Shown in pieces: positions 51,124 to 59,329 of a stretch of 64,000 nucleotides of DNA (the stretch's first letter is position 1; every line of letters starts with the position of its first letter). The notes below the pieces were generated by a model. It made no database searches. It had not been told where the DNA came from and saw only the letters and a list, made by a program, of their open reading frames with translations. The DNA is from Luteimonas rhizosphaericola. Lineage in GTDB: Bacteria > Pseudomonadota > Gammaproteobacteria > Xanthomonadales > Xanthomonadaceae. Where the stretch lies: positions 62,001-126,000 of the forward strand of contig NZ_JARXRN010000025.1 in NCBI RefSeq assembly GCF_029888045.1. Direction: 5' to 3'. The position numbers were made by a program, and so were the translations under genes.

Positions 51124-51414
51124 ATGGCTGCCCTGTCCAATGTCCATCCCGGCGAGGTGCTGCAGGAGGAATTCCTGGCGCCGCTGGGCATCAGCCAGAA
51201 CGCGCTGGCCCGAGCCATGGCCGTGCCGCCGCGTCGGATCAACGAGATCGTGCTGGGCAAGCGCGGCGTCACTGCCGATACCGCCGTGCGGCTCGCTGCC
51301 GCGCTGGGCACGAGCGAGCGCTTCTGGCTGGGCCTGCAGGCCGACTACGACCTGGAGGAGGCGCGTCGCGCGCTGGGTGGGTTGGCCGGCAGGATCAAGC
51401 GACTGGCGGCGTGA
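51124..51414 (+). CDS. higA: HigA-family antitoxin
   Basis: The 96-residue protein is an XRE-type helix-turn-helix antitoxin: HPGEVLQEEFLAPLGISQNALARAMAVPPRRINEIVLGKRGVTAD, with the HTH at about 22-45 and a dimerisation tail (ALGTSERFWLGLQADYDLEEAR). It would neutralise HigB and repress the operon. The ATG at 51124 has GAGGAG about 9 bases upstream. It is convergent with the 3' end of the toxin-like gene at 51427, only 12 bases away. Confidence 0.92.
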   Translation: MAALSNVHPGEVLQEEFLAPLGISQNALARAMAVPPRRINEIVLGKRGVTADTAVRLAAALGTSERFWLGLQADYDLEEARRALGGLAGRIKRLAA

Positions 51415-51426
51415 CCGGGTTTTGAA

Positions 51427-52890
51427 TCAGGCCCGTTCGAACTCGCTGCCATGACATTGATCAGCTGCCTGCCGATCCATGTGCCGCTGTCCGGCTGGCT
51501 GCTGGATCAACGACTCTTCTCCGCGCTGAAGGAATGCGACGCCCTGGGCGGACCGGGCGAACTCCCTCGTAATGCCGCTGGCGCCGGCCCCGTCCCCTGC
51601 GGCAACGGCCGCGAGCATGCGGTTGAGGTACGGGTTGCCGAACGGCATTGCCGGCGGCGATGCACCTGCCTCGGCCCGCAGCACTGGCGTCCTTGGATCG
51701 ACGCGCATCAGCGTTGCCTGTCGCCCGTTCTCGTCGATCATCAACTCGGTGGTCCCGTCGCCATTGCGCACGCGCGTCAGGTCGTCCGGATCGATCCTGC
51801 GCCACCGCCCGCCGATGAACGCCTGGCCTTGGCCGTTGCGGTTCCAGTGCACGAAATCGTCCCCTGCCGCGTAAAACCCCGCCTGGCGGCTGCCATTCGC
51901 CTGCGGCTGCGGGTCGCCTTCCGCCAATGTGGCCCCACGATCGAGCGCAGCGATGAGCCGCCTGGAGGGCTCGGGCGTGAGGAACAGGGAGCGCACCATG
52001 TCGTACTCGAAGCCGAGATCCGGGTTCGCCGGGCTCGCCTGGCGTGCGGTGACCGGCCCGACGAGGGGGTCGGCCGACACGTTCGCCCATGCCCTCGCCA
52101 GCGGGTTGGCTGGATCGGAGCCTCGTAGCGCGTTGAGGACACCGATGCCCCGGAGCGTATTGTCCGCCCCGCTCTGGAGGTAGTCCGGGTGGCCATTCCC
52201 CTGGTTCGGTAGCAGAGCATCAATGGCTGTCTTCACCGCTTCCGACGATGTCAGGGTCCCCGCTTCGACGCCGTCCAGCAAGCCTCGCCAGCGAGCCTGA
52301 CCCGCCTGGTTCTGCAGCTTCATGAACATGCCTGCCAGTTCCGCCTGTTCGTCACCGGTCGCATTGCGATACAGGTCCGTGCGGAGGAGCCGTTCCAGTG
52401 CGGTGTCGCGGTTGCCGGCAACGCCGTCGGTCGCAGTCACGCCACGGACATGCGTACTGTCCATGCCATGCACGAACGTGCGCCCGGCGTCCGAGACCAG
52501 GAAACGGTTGATGCCCGAGCGGTCGATGTCCACGGCATGGTCAGCCCGCATCTGGCGACCCGTCCGCTGCAGGGACGCCAGCACGGTGTCGTAATTGTGC
52601 TGCCCGAGTTCGAGGGCAGCGCGATCCGGCTGCGTCGCCGCCCATGCCTGATATCCGTCCAGCAGCTCCCGCGCCACTGCGGGGTGCTGTCCAAGATCGA
52701 CCTGCATGGTGCCAAACGAATAACCGCTGTTGGCCACCGGATGCATGCGCCCGCCCGGACCCACGTTTCCCGCGAAGCTCAGTCGGTAGGCAACGTCGCG
52801 ACCTGCAATGCTGCCTTCGGAGGTCACGCCGACGGCGAAATAGGCGACGGCGCGCAACTCGTTCTCGGTCAGGGGATTCGGGTTGGTCAT
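51427..52890 (-). CDS. Putative T4SS-type antibacterial effector, possibly lysozyme-like
   Basis: The 487-residue protein has no signal peptide. Residues about 10-75 (AYFAVGVTSEGSIAGRDVAY, GRMHPVANSGYSFGTMQVDL) resemble the N-terminal peptidoglycan-hydrolase region of xanthomonad T4SS effectors, with Glu25 a candidate acid. The rest is a large Gly/Arg/Asp-rich domain; the glutamine-rich secretion domain (XVIPCD) usual at the C-terminus is not visible. The gene ends 12 bases from higA, so the tail may be lost. It is preceded by a lipoprotein gene, as in effector-immunity pairs. Start ATG at 52888-52890. Family match is from memory and should be checked. Confidence 0.5.
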   Translation of the reverse strand: MTNPNPLTENELRAVAYFAVGVTSEGSIAGRDVAYRLSFAGNVGPGGRMHPVANSGYSFGTMQVDLGQHPAVARELLDGYQAWAATQPDRAALELGQHNYDTVLASLQRTGRQMRADHAVDIDRSGINRFLVSDAGRTFVHGMDSTHVRGVTATDGVAGNRDTALERLLRTDLYRNATGDEQAELAGMFMKLQNQAGQARWRGLLDGVEAGTLTSSEAVKTAIDALLPNQGNGHPDYLQSGADNTLRGIGVLNALRGSDPANPLARAWANVSADPLVGPVTARQASPANPDLGFEYDMVRSLFLTPEPSRRLIAALDRGATLAEGDPQPQANGSRQAGFYAAGDDFVHWNRNGQGQAFIGGRWRRIDPDDLTRVRNGDGTTELMIDENGRQATLMRVDPRTPVLRAEAGASPPAMPFGNPYLNRMLAAVAAGDGAGASGITREFARSAQGVAFLQRGEESLIQQPAGQRHMDRQAADQCHGSEFERA

Positions 52891-52915
52891 GGTCTATCTC
52901 CCGTCGAGTCAGCCC

Positions 52916-53473
52916 TTACGGACCGTTCGACAGACAGTCATGCACCCACGGCTCCGCCTGCAACGCGGTCCACTCGCGCTCCAGACTGGGCGCCGCCTCG
53001 TAGTCGGCGAAGCATTCGCCATCTGCGCGCGCCATATCCCCGAGCTTGCCGTCGCACAGCAACAGCGGCCTGTCGATGCGCTGCCAGCTATCCACGCACT
53101 CGGTATCGGTTTCGGACCCCGGGCGGCCGCACACATGCGTGCGTCGCGCTTGCGTCGCGGACATCGCGCGAGCCACGACTCTGCCCTCATAGGCCTGGCC
53201 GGACGCGACGTAGGACCAGATGCCACAGATGCGGTCGCCCCGCTGCACCAGCAGATAACGGCTGCATTCCTCCGGCGACGAGGTGCCTGCGCATGCCTGC
53301 CAGGCACCGGAAAAGGTCCCCTGGGGCGCCGATGTCGTCGGCGCTTGCGTCATCGAAGGCGCCGACTGGCGCGAATCCGCGTCTCCGTGCGCGGTACCCG
53401 CGCCCTCGCGGCCGCCACCCGCCGCGGCGCACGCCGCCAACGCCAGCAGACCCACCATCCCTAGTGCACGCAT
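52916..53473 (-). CDS. Lipoprotein, candidate immunity protein
   Basis: The 185-residue protein has a perfect lipoprotein signal (MRALGMVGLLALAAC, Cys15). The mature part has a Ser/Thr-rich linker and a domain with six or more cysteines (WQACAGTSSPEECSRYLLVQ, RICGIWSY, LLCDGKLGDMA, HDCLSNG). It is anchored in the outer or inner membrane facing the periplasm. It lies 25 bp upstream of the toxin-like gene on the same strand, the order expected for immunity protein then effector. Immunity lipoproteins of xanthomonad T4SS effectors work in the periplasm against peptidoglycan-cutting enzymes. The role is inferred from position. Confidence 0.55.
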   Translation of the reverse strand: MRALGMVGLLALAACAAAGGGREGAGTAHGDADSRQSAPSMTQAPTTSAPQGTFSGAWQACAGTSSPEECSRYLLVQRGDRICGIWSYVASGQAYEGRVVARAMSATQARRTHVCGRPGSETDTECVDSWQRIDRPLLLCDGKLGDMARADGECFADYEAAPSLEREWTALQAEPWVHDCLSNGP

Positions 53474-53516
53474 CCAGAGTCCCTCCCGATGAGATGCCTA
53501 CCCTACACCAGCCTGC

Positions 53517-53626
53517 GTAGCCCGGATAAGCCCGCAGGGCGAATCCGGGAAGGCGTTGCCCGCGCCCGCATCGGACGCCCTGCGCCGGTCAAGGCCCCGG
53601 GTGCGGCTTTGCCTTACCCGGGCTAC
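53517..53626. repeat. REPIN-like inverted pair of GTAG REPs
   Basis: An A-type REP (53517-53549, starting GTAGCCCGGATAAG) and, 46 bases further, a B-type REP on the opposite strand (53596-53626, ending CTAC). The GTAG heads point outward. The pair lies in the intergenic region between the divergent immunity-like gene (starts 53473) and the 3' end of the epimerase gene. Confidence 0.8.
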
Positions 53627-53660
53627 GGGTGCTGCAAGCGGCAACGAGGGAGCAGGCGGC

Positions 53661-54488
53661 TTACATCGCAACCGCCGCCACCGCATCCGCCAGCCGCGGA
53701 TACGCCGGTGCGAAGCCGAGGTCGTCGCGGATGCGGCGGGTGTCCATCACCACCTCGAACGCGGCCGCGCGTGCGGCGTCCGAGCCGTCGGGCGGCGGCG
53801 CGCCGACCGCGGCGACCAGTGTGGCCAGGTCGGGCGCGTCGTCGTCGGCGACGTTGTACAGGCGATGTGCGGGCGACGGGGCTTCCAGCACGCGCGCCAC
53901 GGCCTGGGCGATGTCGGCGTGGTGGCCGATCGACATGCGCATGCCGGGCGGGAAGCCGCGCATCAGCGGCACCACCTCGGCGATGTGCGGGTCGCCGTCG
54001 CCATAGACGAAGGGCAGGCGCAGGATGCGCACGTCCAGGCCGTCGGTGGCCAGCAGCATGCGCTCGGCTGCAAGCTTGCTCAGGGGGTAGGCGTCGACCG
54101 GCGCGGGGGCGTCGTCCTCCACCGCGGGCCGGCCGCCGGTGGAGCCGTAGCACAGGCCGGTGCTGGTGAACACGAAGCGCGCCACGCCCGCGGCGCGTGC
54201 GGCCTCGGCCAGCCGGCGCGTGCCGGCATCGTTCACGGCATGCGCCTGCTCGGGCGTCGCGCCGCGGAAGAACGCGGCGCAGTGCACCACCGCGTCGACG
54301 CCGCGCACGGCGGCGGCGAGGGTGTCGGGTTGCAGCAGGTCGCCATGCGCGAGCGCGATGCCCGCGGCGAGAGAGTCGGCGCGCGCGGGGTCGCGCACCA
54401 GGGCGCGGACGGTGTGTCCGCGGTCTTTGAGTCGGATGGCGAGCCGGCTGCCCACCTTTCCCGTTGCGCCGGTGATGAGGATGTCCAT
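53661..54488 (-). CDS. NAD(P)-dependent epimerase/dehydratase (extended SDR)
   Basis: The 275-residue protein is an extended SDR: the NAD loop TGATGKVG is at the N-terminus (MDILITGATGKVGSRLA), then DAVVHCAAFFRGATP, TSTGLCYGSTGG and the catalytic YPLSK of DAYPLSKLAAERML. It could epimerise a nucleotide sugar or reduce a ketone; substrate unknown. The ATG at 54486-54488 is preferred, but another lies 9 bases upstream in frame. It is divergent from the AraC regulator with 89 bp between starts, and the regulator is its likely controller. Confidence 0.85.
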   Translation of the reverse strand: MDILITGATGKVGSRLAIRLKDRGHTVRALVRDPARADSLAAGIALAHGDLLQPDTLAAAVRGVDAVVHCAAFFRGATPEQAHAVNDAGTRRLAEAARAAGVARFVFTSTGLCYGSTGGRPAVEDDAPAPVDAYPLSKLAAERMLLATDGLDVRILRLPFVYGDGDPHIAEVVPLMRGFPPGMRMSIGHHADIAQAVARVLEAPSPAHRLYNVADDDAPDLATLVAAVGAPPPDGSDAARAAAFEVVMDTRRIRDDLGFAPAYPRLADAVAAVAM

Positions 54489-54577
54489 GGCGCGCATGGT
54501 GTCGTGCGACGCAACGCGTGCATTGGAAAAATCGGACACCGCTTGTATGCGGGCGCTGCCGTCACCAGACTTCATGC

Positions 54578-55417
54578 ATGTCGTTCGCCCACACCCGCTC
54601 CCTGCCGGTCCGCGCGGAGGCCGCGCACCTGGTCGCGGGCCTGCTGGTGGACGAGAGCCCGCAGCCGCTGGCGCGCATCGCCACGCCGTCGACGGGCGTG
54701 CAGCTGGTGGCGCGCTTCGGGCCGGGCGTGCCCGGCGGCGTCGACGTGCATGTGCTGGGCGCGCAGCGGCGGGTACGGCGCAAGCAGGTGGCCGGCGGCC
54801 ATCGCGCGATCCTGCTGCGGCTGCAGCCGGGCATGCAGCGCGCGGTGTCGGGTGCGTCGCCCGCGTCGCTGGTCGGCCAGGTCGTGGCGGTCGGGGATTT
54901 CTGGGGCGAGGTCGCGGGCGCGCGGCTGCGCGAAGCTCTGGCGACGGCGCCCGACGCGCACACCGCGGCCGCGCGGCTGCAGGCCGCGATCCTGGAACGC
55001 GCTCGCGCCGCGGATGGCGCGCGTGGCACCGGGTCGCGACTGGCGTTCGCGATCGAACGCTTGCAGGTCTCGGGCGTGGCCGAGGTCGCACGCGCCGCCG
55101 GCGTGAGCGAACGCCAGCTGCGGCGCGAGTTCCACGACACGCTCGGCCTGTCGCCGAAGGCGGTCGCGCGGCTGGAGCGCTTCGCGCGTGCGTTGCGCGA
55201 CGCGCAATCGAGCGACGCGCCCGGCTGGGCCGCGATCGCCGCCGACGCGGGCTATTACGACCAGGCCCATCTGATCGCCGAGTTCAACACGATCGCCGGC
55301 GCGACGCCGAACGCGTTGCTGGCGGAACTGCGCGTCGCGGCACCGGTCGGCTGGAGCCGGCTCAGCTCGCCATCGCTCCCGGCCGCGCCAGCCACGCCGC
55401 CAGCACCAGTCGCGTAG
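54578..55417 (+). CDS. AraC-family regulator with repeat-derived C-terminus
   Basis: The 279-residue protein has an N-terminal sensory region (SLPVRAEAAHLVAGLLVDESP) and a C-terminal double HTH: VSGVAEVARAAGVSERQLRREFHDTLG and PGWAAIAADAGYYDQAHLIAEFNTIAGATPNALL. It fits regulators of the AraC/XylS type with a DUF6597-like N-domain. Codons after about residue 252 (RVAAPVGWSRLSSPSLPAAP...) do not belong to the family: they are encoded by a direct copy of DNA found also at about 55768-55840 (the tail of the gene at 55802). It probably regulates the divergent epimerase gene. ATG at 54578. Confidence 0.85.
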   Translation: MSFAHTRSLPVRAEAAHLVAGLLVDESPQPLARIATPSTGVQLVARFGPGVPGGVDVHVLGAQRRVRRKQVAGGHRAILLRLQPGMQRAVSGASPASLVGQVVAVGDFWGEVAGARLREALATAPDAHTAAARLQAAILERARAADGARGTGSRLAFAIERLQVSGVAEVARAAGVSERQLRREFHDTLGLSPKAVARLERFARALRDAQSSDAPGWAAIAADAGYYDQAHLIAEFNTIAGATPNALLAELRVAAPVGWSRLSSPSLPAAPATPPAPVA

Positions 55418-55557
55418 CCCGGATAAGCCCGCAGGGCGCGTCCGGGGACCCCCCGTATCTCAGACCCCGCGTCGTCTCCGCTGTCGGGACGCGTCAGGGT
55501 CGGGTGATGGGCCGCCCGGCCACCGCCCCGGGTGCGGCGTTGCCTTACCCGGGCTAC
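55414..55557. repeat. REPIN-like pair in repeat unit 1
   Basis: A-type REP 55414-55446 (GTAGCCCGGATAAG head), then B-type on the opposite strand at 55527-55557. The GTAG starts within the AraC stop codon (TAG at 55415-55417). Confidence 0.8.
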
Positions 55558-55617
55558 GGCGCGTCGCGTCGCGGCGCCGGTGGGCTGGAGCCGGCTCAGC
55601 CCGCCAGCACCAGTCGC

Positions 55618-55763
55618 GTAGCCCGGATAAGCCCGCCGGGCGCATCCGGGGATCCCCCGCATCCCAGACCCCGCGTCGTCTCCCGCGTCGGGGACGCCGC
55701 CAGGGTCGGACGGCGGGCCGCCCGGCCACCGCCCCGGGTGCGGCGTTGCCTTACCCGGGCTAC
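55618..55763. repeat. REPIN-like pair in repeat unit 2
   Basis: A-type REP 55618-55650 and inverted B-type REP 55733-55763, 204-206 bases after the first pair and nearly identical to it. Confidence 0.8.
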
Positions 55764-55801
55764 GGCGCGTCGCGTCGCGGCACCGGTCGGCTGGAGCCGG
55801 A

Positions 55802-56182
55802 TCAGCCCGCCATCGCTCCCGGCCGCGCCATCCACGCGGCCAGCACCAGCGCGCAGAACACGCCCGCGTTGATCCGCGGCGGCAGGTAGGGCGAGAACAG
55901 GAACGAGATCGCCAGCCAGCCCAGCCCGGCCAGCAGTGCGAGCGCCAGCGGTGGCGTGGTGCCCAGCAGCGGCAGCGCGCGCGCCGCGACCATCAGCCCG
56001 AGCGCGCCGAGCGCCACCTGGCCCAGCGCGTACGCCGAGTGCAGGCCGTAGTACAGCAGCGTGGCCTGCGCGCCGGGCGGATGCACGCCGCGCACATGGT
56101 GCGACACCACGTCGATCACGAAATGCGCGATGCCGGTGAGCGTGAGCCAGCCGAACGCGATGTACACGAGCCACTTGTGCAT
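55802..56182 (-). CDS. Small membrane protein of unknown function
   Basis: The 126-residue protein has four hydrophobic helices (about 5-27, 42-70, 73-90, 100-122), with conserved charged or polar residues such as HFVIDVVSHHVRG and YYGLHSAYALGQ. It is probably an inner-membrane protein, of a family often next to oxidoreductases; function unknown. ATG at 56180-56182. It is the last of a seven-gene leftward operon, 17 bp after the first SDR gene. Its last codons are part of the third copy of the repeat block at 55330-55801. Confidence 0.75.
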   Translation of the reverse strand: MHKWLVYIAFGWLTLTGIAHFVIDVVSHHVRGVHPPGAQATLLYYGLHSAYALGQVALGALGLMVAARALPLLGTTPPLALALLAGLGWLAISFLFSPYLPPRINAGVFCALVLAAWMARPGAMAG

Positions 56183-56199
56183 GGAGGTGCTCCGGGGCG

Positions 56200-57186
56200 T
56201 CAGGCGTGCGCGACGTGGCGCAGACGGGCGAAGGGAGCGACGCCGCGAGCATCCGCGCCTTCGCGGGCCTCGTCGGCGACGCGCAGGCCGGTGAGCCGTT
56301 CCGATACCTCCCACAGCCGCAGCGCGTGACCAAGGTCGAGTGCGCGATCCGGCACGCGGGCGAAGCTCGGCGCGCCGCGGGTCTCGCTGAAGTACGCGGG
56401 CCCGTAGTACGCGCCGCCCTCGGCCTGCGGCGCGGTGGCCGCGAACAGTGTCGGCCAGGCGCCGTTGGCCGCCGGCTGGAACAGGAACCACAGCCAGCGC
56501 CGCGCGCGCCCGGCGGCGCTGTCGGGGCCGGCGCCGTTGAGCAGCAGGTCGGTGCGCGAGATGCCGGGGTGCGCGGCGATGCTGCGCAGGCCCCAGCCGA
56601 AGGCCTCGCTGCGCCGCTGCAGCTCCATCGCGAACACCAGGCAGGCGAGCTTGGACTGCGCGTAGGCCGCCATCGCGTCGTAGTGGCGTTCGCCCTGCAG
56701 GTCGTCGAAGTCGAAGCGGCCCGCGCGCGCGGCGACGCTCGACAGGGTCACCACGCGCGCGTCGGTGCTCCGCCGCAGCAGCGGCAGCAGCTGCGCGGTG
56801 AGCGCGAAATGGCCCAGGTGGTTGGTGCCGAACTGCAGCTCGAAGCCGTCGGCGGTGGTGCGGCGCTCGGGCGGGGTCATGACGCCGGCGTTGTTGACCA
56901 GCAGGTCGACGCGCTCGAACGAGGCGCGCAGGCGCGCGGCGCAGGCCGCGACCGAGTCGAGGCGTGCGAGGTCGAGCGGCACGTGCTCGACGTCCGCGCC
57001 GGGCACGGCCTCGCGGATGCGGCCGGTGGCGTCGGCGCCCTTGGCCGCGTCGCGGCCGGCGATGACGACGCTGGCGCCGGCGCGCGCCAGGGCGAGTGCG
57101 GTCTCGAAGCCGAGGCCACCGGTGCCGGTGACCACGGCGGTGCGGCCGCGCTGCGAGGGGATGTCGTGGGGGGTCCAGCGGTCCAT
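56200..57186 (-). CDS. Short-chain dehydrogenase/reductase (SDR 1)
   Basis: The 328-residue protein is a classical SDR with NAD(P) loop TGTGGLGF (20-27), NNAGVM, the catalytic Ser in [11 protein letters not shown], and the Tyr-x-x-x-Lys motif [10 protein letters not shown]. Length is above the usual 250 because of an extended C-terminal region with [13 protein letters not shown]. It has no signal peptide, so it is cytoplasmic, unlike its two paralogues. It resembles retinol-dehydrogenase-like SDRs. It lies 31 bp after SDR 2 in the operon. Substrate unknown. Confidence 0.9.
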   Translation of the reverse strand: MDRWTPHDIPSQRGRTAVVTGTGGLGFETALALARAGASVVIAGRDAAKGADATGRIREAVPGADVEHVPLDLARLDSVAACAARLRASFERVDLLVNNAGVMTPPERRTTADGFELQFGTNHLGHFALTAQLLPLLRRSTDARVVTLSSVAARAGRFDFDDLQGERHYDAMAAYAQSKLACLVFAMELQRRSEAFGWGLRSIAAHPGISRTDLLLNGAGPDSAAGRARRWLWFLFQPAANGAWPTLFAATAPQAEGGAYYGPAYFSETRGAPSFARVPDRALDLGHALRLWEVSERLTGLRVADEAREGADARGVAPFARLRHVAHA

Positions 57187-57217
57187 GGCGATGCTCCTGT
57201 CGGGAAGGCGGCGCGCG

Positions 57218-58336
57218 TCAGCGCGCGCCGGTGGGGAAGCGGGTGCCGGTCAGCTGCTCGGTGACCGACCACAGGCGCGCGGCGACGTCGGCGTCCTGCG
57301 CCGCGGGCGGCACGGTGGCCAGGCCGAGCGGGCCGTTGACCTCCTGCGGGCCGGTGGGGCCGTAGTACGCGCCGCCGACGGCCTCGGGCGCGGTGACGGC
57401 GAACAGGGTCGGGATCGCGCCCTGCGCGGCGGTCTGGAAGTGCTCGCGGCGCGCGGCCCACTGCTGGCCCTGTTCGCTGTCCAGGCCCGGTCCGCGCGCG
57501 ACCAGTTCGGTCACCGCGACGCCCGGGTGCGCGGCCAGGCTCTGCAGGCCCCAGCCGGCGGCCTCGCTGCGCCGCTGCAGTTCGCGCGCGAACATCAGGC
57601 AGGCGAGCTTGGACTGCGCGTACGCCACCATCGGCTCGTAGCTGCGCTCGGACTGCAGGTCGTCGAAATCGATCCGTCCGCGCAGCGCGGCGATGCTCGA
57701 CAGCGTCACCACGCGCGGCGCCTCGCTCCGGCGCAGCAGCGGCAGCAGTTCCGCGGTGAGCACGAAGTGGCCGGCGTAGTTGATCGCGAACTGCGACTCC
57801 AGGCCGTCGGGCGAGGTGCCGCGCTCGGGCGGCGCCATGATCGCGGCGTTGTTGATCAGGCCGTCGATGCGCGGCAGCGATTCGCGCAGCCGCGCGGCCA
57901 GCGCGCGCACCGTGGCCAGGTCGCCGAGGTCCACGGATTCGAACTGCACCTCCGCGTCCGGGTCCTCGGCGCGGATCTTCGCGATCGATTCGGCGCCGCG
58001 CTCGGCGTTGCGGGCGACGATGACCACACGCGCGCCGGCGCCGGCCAGCGCCTTGGCATCCTCGAAGCCCATGCCGCTGGTGCCGCCGGTGACGACGAAG
58101 ATGCGACCCGCCTGCGACGGCATGTCGGCCGTCGACCAGTCGGGTTTGGGCGCGGCCTGCGCGCGGGCCGTGGTGCTGGCGAAGGCGGCCACAGCCACCA
58201 GGCACAGCGCGGCGATGCGCTGGCGCCAGGCGGCGGGGGCATTGCGCGGATCGCGCGTGACCAGGCGCTGGTGGGCGCTGGACAGCGCGCCGGGGCGGTG
58301 CGCGCGGGAGGGGGTGGCGAAGCTCTGAATGGGCAT
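57218..58336 (-). CDS. Short-chain dehydrogenase (SDR 2) with N-terminal export signal
   Basis: The 372-residue protein has an N-terminal extension of about 55 residues containing a hydrophobic stretch ([21 protein letters not shown]) that looks like a signal peptide, then an SDR domain with [26 protein letters not shown] and [10 protein letters not shown]. An exported NAD(P)-dependent SDR is unusual because the cofactor is cytoplasmic unless Tat export is used; however, no twin-arginine signal was seen. Start ATG at 58334-58336 has GGAG about 8 bases upstream. It is paralogous to its neighbours. It lies 47 bp from the hydrolase. Confidence 0.85.
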   Translation of the reverse strand: MPIQSFATPSRAHRPGALSSAHQRLVTRDPRNAPAAWRQRIAALCLVAVAAFASTTARAQAAPKPDWSTADMPSQAGRIFVVTGGTSGMGFEDAKALAGAGARVVIVARNAERGAESIAKIRAEDPDAEVQFESVDLGDLATVRALAARLRESLPRIDGLINNAAIMAPPERGTSPDGLESQFAINYAGHFVLTAELLPLLRRSEAPRVVTLSSIAALRGRIDFDDLQSERSYEPMVAYAQSKLACLMFARELQRRSEAAGWGLQSLAAHPGVAVTELVARGPGLDSEQGQQWAARREHFQTAAQGAIPTLFAVTAPEAVGGAYYGPTGPQEVNGPLGLATVPPAAQDADVAARLWSVTEQLTGTRFPTGAR

Positions 58337-58383
58337 GTCGATCTCCTCGTTGGGGGGCGTGGGGAAGTGCGGCGGGGGCCGCG

Positions 58384-59328
58384 TCAGGGGTCGAGGTGGA
58401 ACTGCAGGAACGGCGCGATGCGGTCCAGCGCCGGGTCGATGTGCTCGTCGCGGTGATAGAGGTCGTAGTGGCCGGCGCCGGGGATCACCACCAGCGCCTT
58501 GTCCGGCCCGCGCGCCAGGCCGTACAGCGCCTGCCCGGTCTCGTACTGGCAGGTGCTGCCCTGGCGGCCGCCGACGATCACCATCAGCGGCTGCACCAGC
58601 AGGTCGGGCACCAGGTGGAAGGCGTCGAAGCCGAGCATTGGCCCGAGGCTTCGGAACAGCAGCCGGTTGCTGGCGTTCGGGTGCCGATGCGGCGATTCCC
58701 GGTAGAAGCGGATTGCTTCGAGCAGGTCGCGATCGGTGACGCTTTCGGCGCCGGCGGTCTCGAGGCTGTCGGGGATCCACGGCTCGCGCCGTTCGGCCGC
58801 GCCGCGTGCGGCGGCGGTGCGCGCGCGGCCCACCTCGGCCAGGCGCGCATGCAGGCGTTCGCCGCGCAGCATGCGGCGGAAGGCGCGGCCGACGTCGGTG
58901 GCCACCACCGTGGCCACCGCCTTGAAGCGGTGCTCGGTCAGCGCCGCGTTGACCGCGTAGCCACCGCCGGCGCAGATGCCGAGCACGGCGATGCGCGACT
59001 CGTCGACGAACGGCAGCGTCACCAGGTGGTCGACCGCGCAACGCAGGTCCTCGACCCGCGTGGCCGGGTCTTCCAGATCGCGTGGCTCGCCGCCGCTGGC
59101 GCCCTGGTGCGACGGATCGAAGGTGATCGCGACGAAGCTGCGCGCGGCCAGCTTGCGCGCGTAGATCGCGCCGACCTGTTCCTTGACGCTGCTGCCGGGC
59201 GTGGACAGCACGACGGCCGGCCAGCTGCGGTCCTGGTCGAAGTCCGGCGGCAGGTGCAGCTGCGCGGCGATCGGGATCGCGCCGTTGTGGAACGTCGCCT
59301 CGCGCAGGGTGGGGGTCGCGGCGGCCAT
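58384..59328 (-). CDS. Alpha/beta hydrolase with cysteine nucleophile (YcjY-like)
   Basis: The 314-residue protein is an alpha/beta hydrolase with STPGSSVKEQVG at the oxyanion region and ITFDPSHQGASGGEPRD. Its nucleophile elbow reads VLGICAGGGYAVN, where Cys replaces Ser, as in dienelactone hydrolases and YcjY. Its triad is completed by an Asp near VIVGGRQGST and His in IPGAGHYDLYHRD. No signal peptide. It sits in the SDR operon just 1 base before the MipA-like gene stop region (59330), so genes are tightly packed. Substrate unknown; small cyclic esters are possible. Confidence 0.88.
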   Translation of the reverse strand: MAAATPTLREATFHNGAIPIAAQLHLPPDFDQDRSWPAVVLSTPGSSVKEQVGAIYARKLAARSFVAITFDPSHQGASGGEPRDLEDPATRVEDLRCAVDHLVTLPFVDESRIAVLGICAGGGYAVNAALTEHRFKAVATVVATDVGRAFRRMLRGERLHARLAEVGRARTAAARGAAERREPWIPDSLETAGAESVTDRDLLEAIRFYRESPHRHPNASNRLLFRSLGPMLGFDAFHLVPDLLVQPLMVIVGGRQGSTCQYETGQALYGLARGPDKALVVIPGAGHYDLYHRDEHIDPALDRIAPFLQFHLDP

Positions 59329-59329
59329 G

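Larger units (their letters stand above)
55330..55801. repeat. Tandem REPIN-bearing repeat block (205 bp units)
   Basis: Two units of about 205 bases, from about 55330 and about 55575, plus a third partial copy from about 55768 to 55840. Each full unit carries GTCGGCTGGAGCCGG or its variant, an A-type REP and an inverted B-type REP. The third copy covers the stop and last codons of the downstream leftward gene. Copy 1 covers the last codons of the AraC gene. Nothing else is coded in 55418-55801. Confidence 0.85.
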
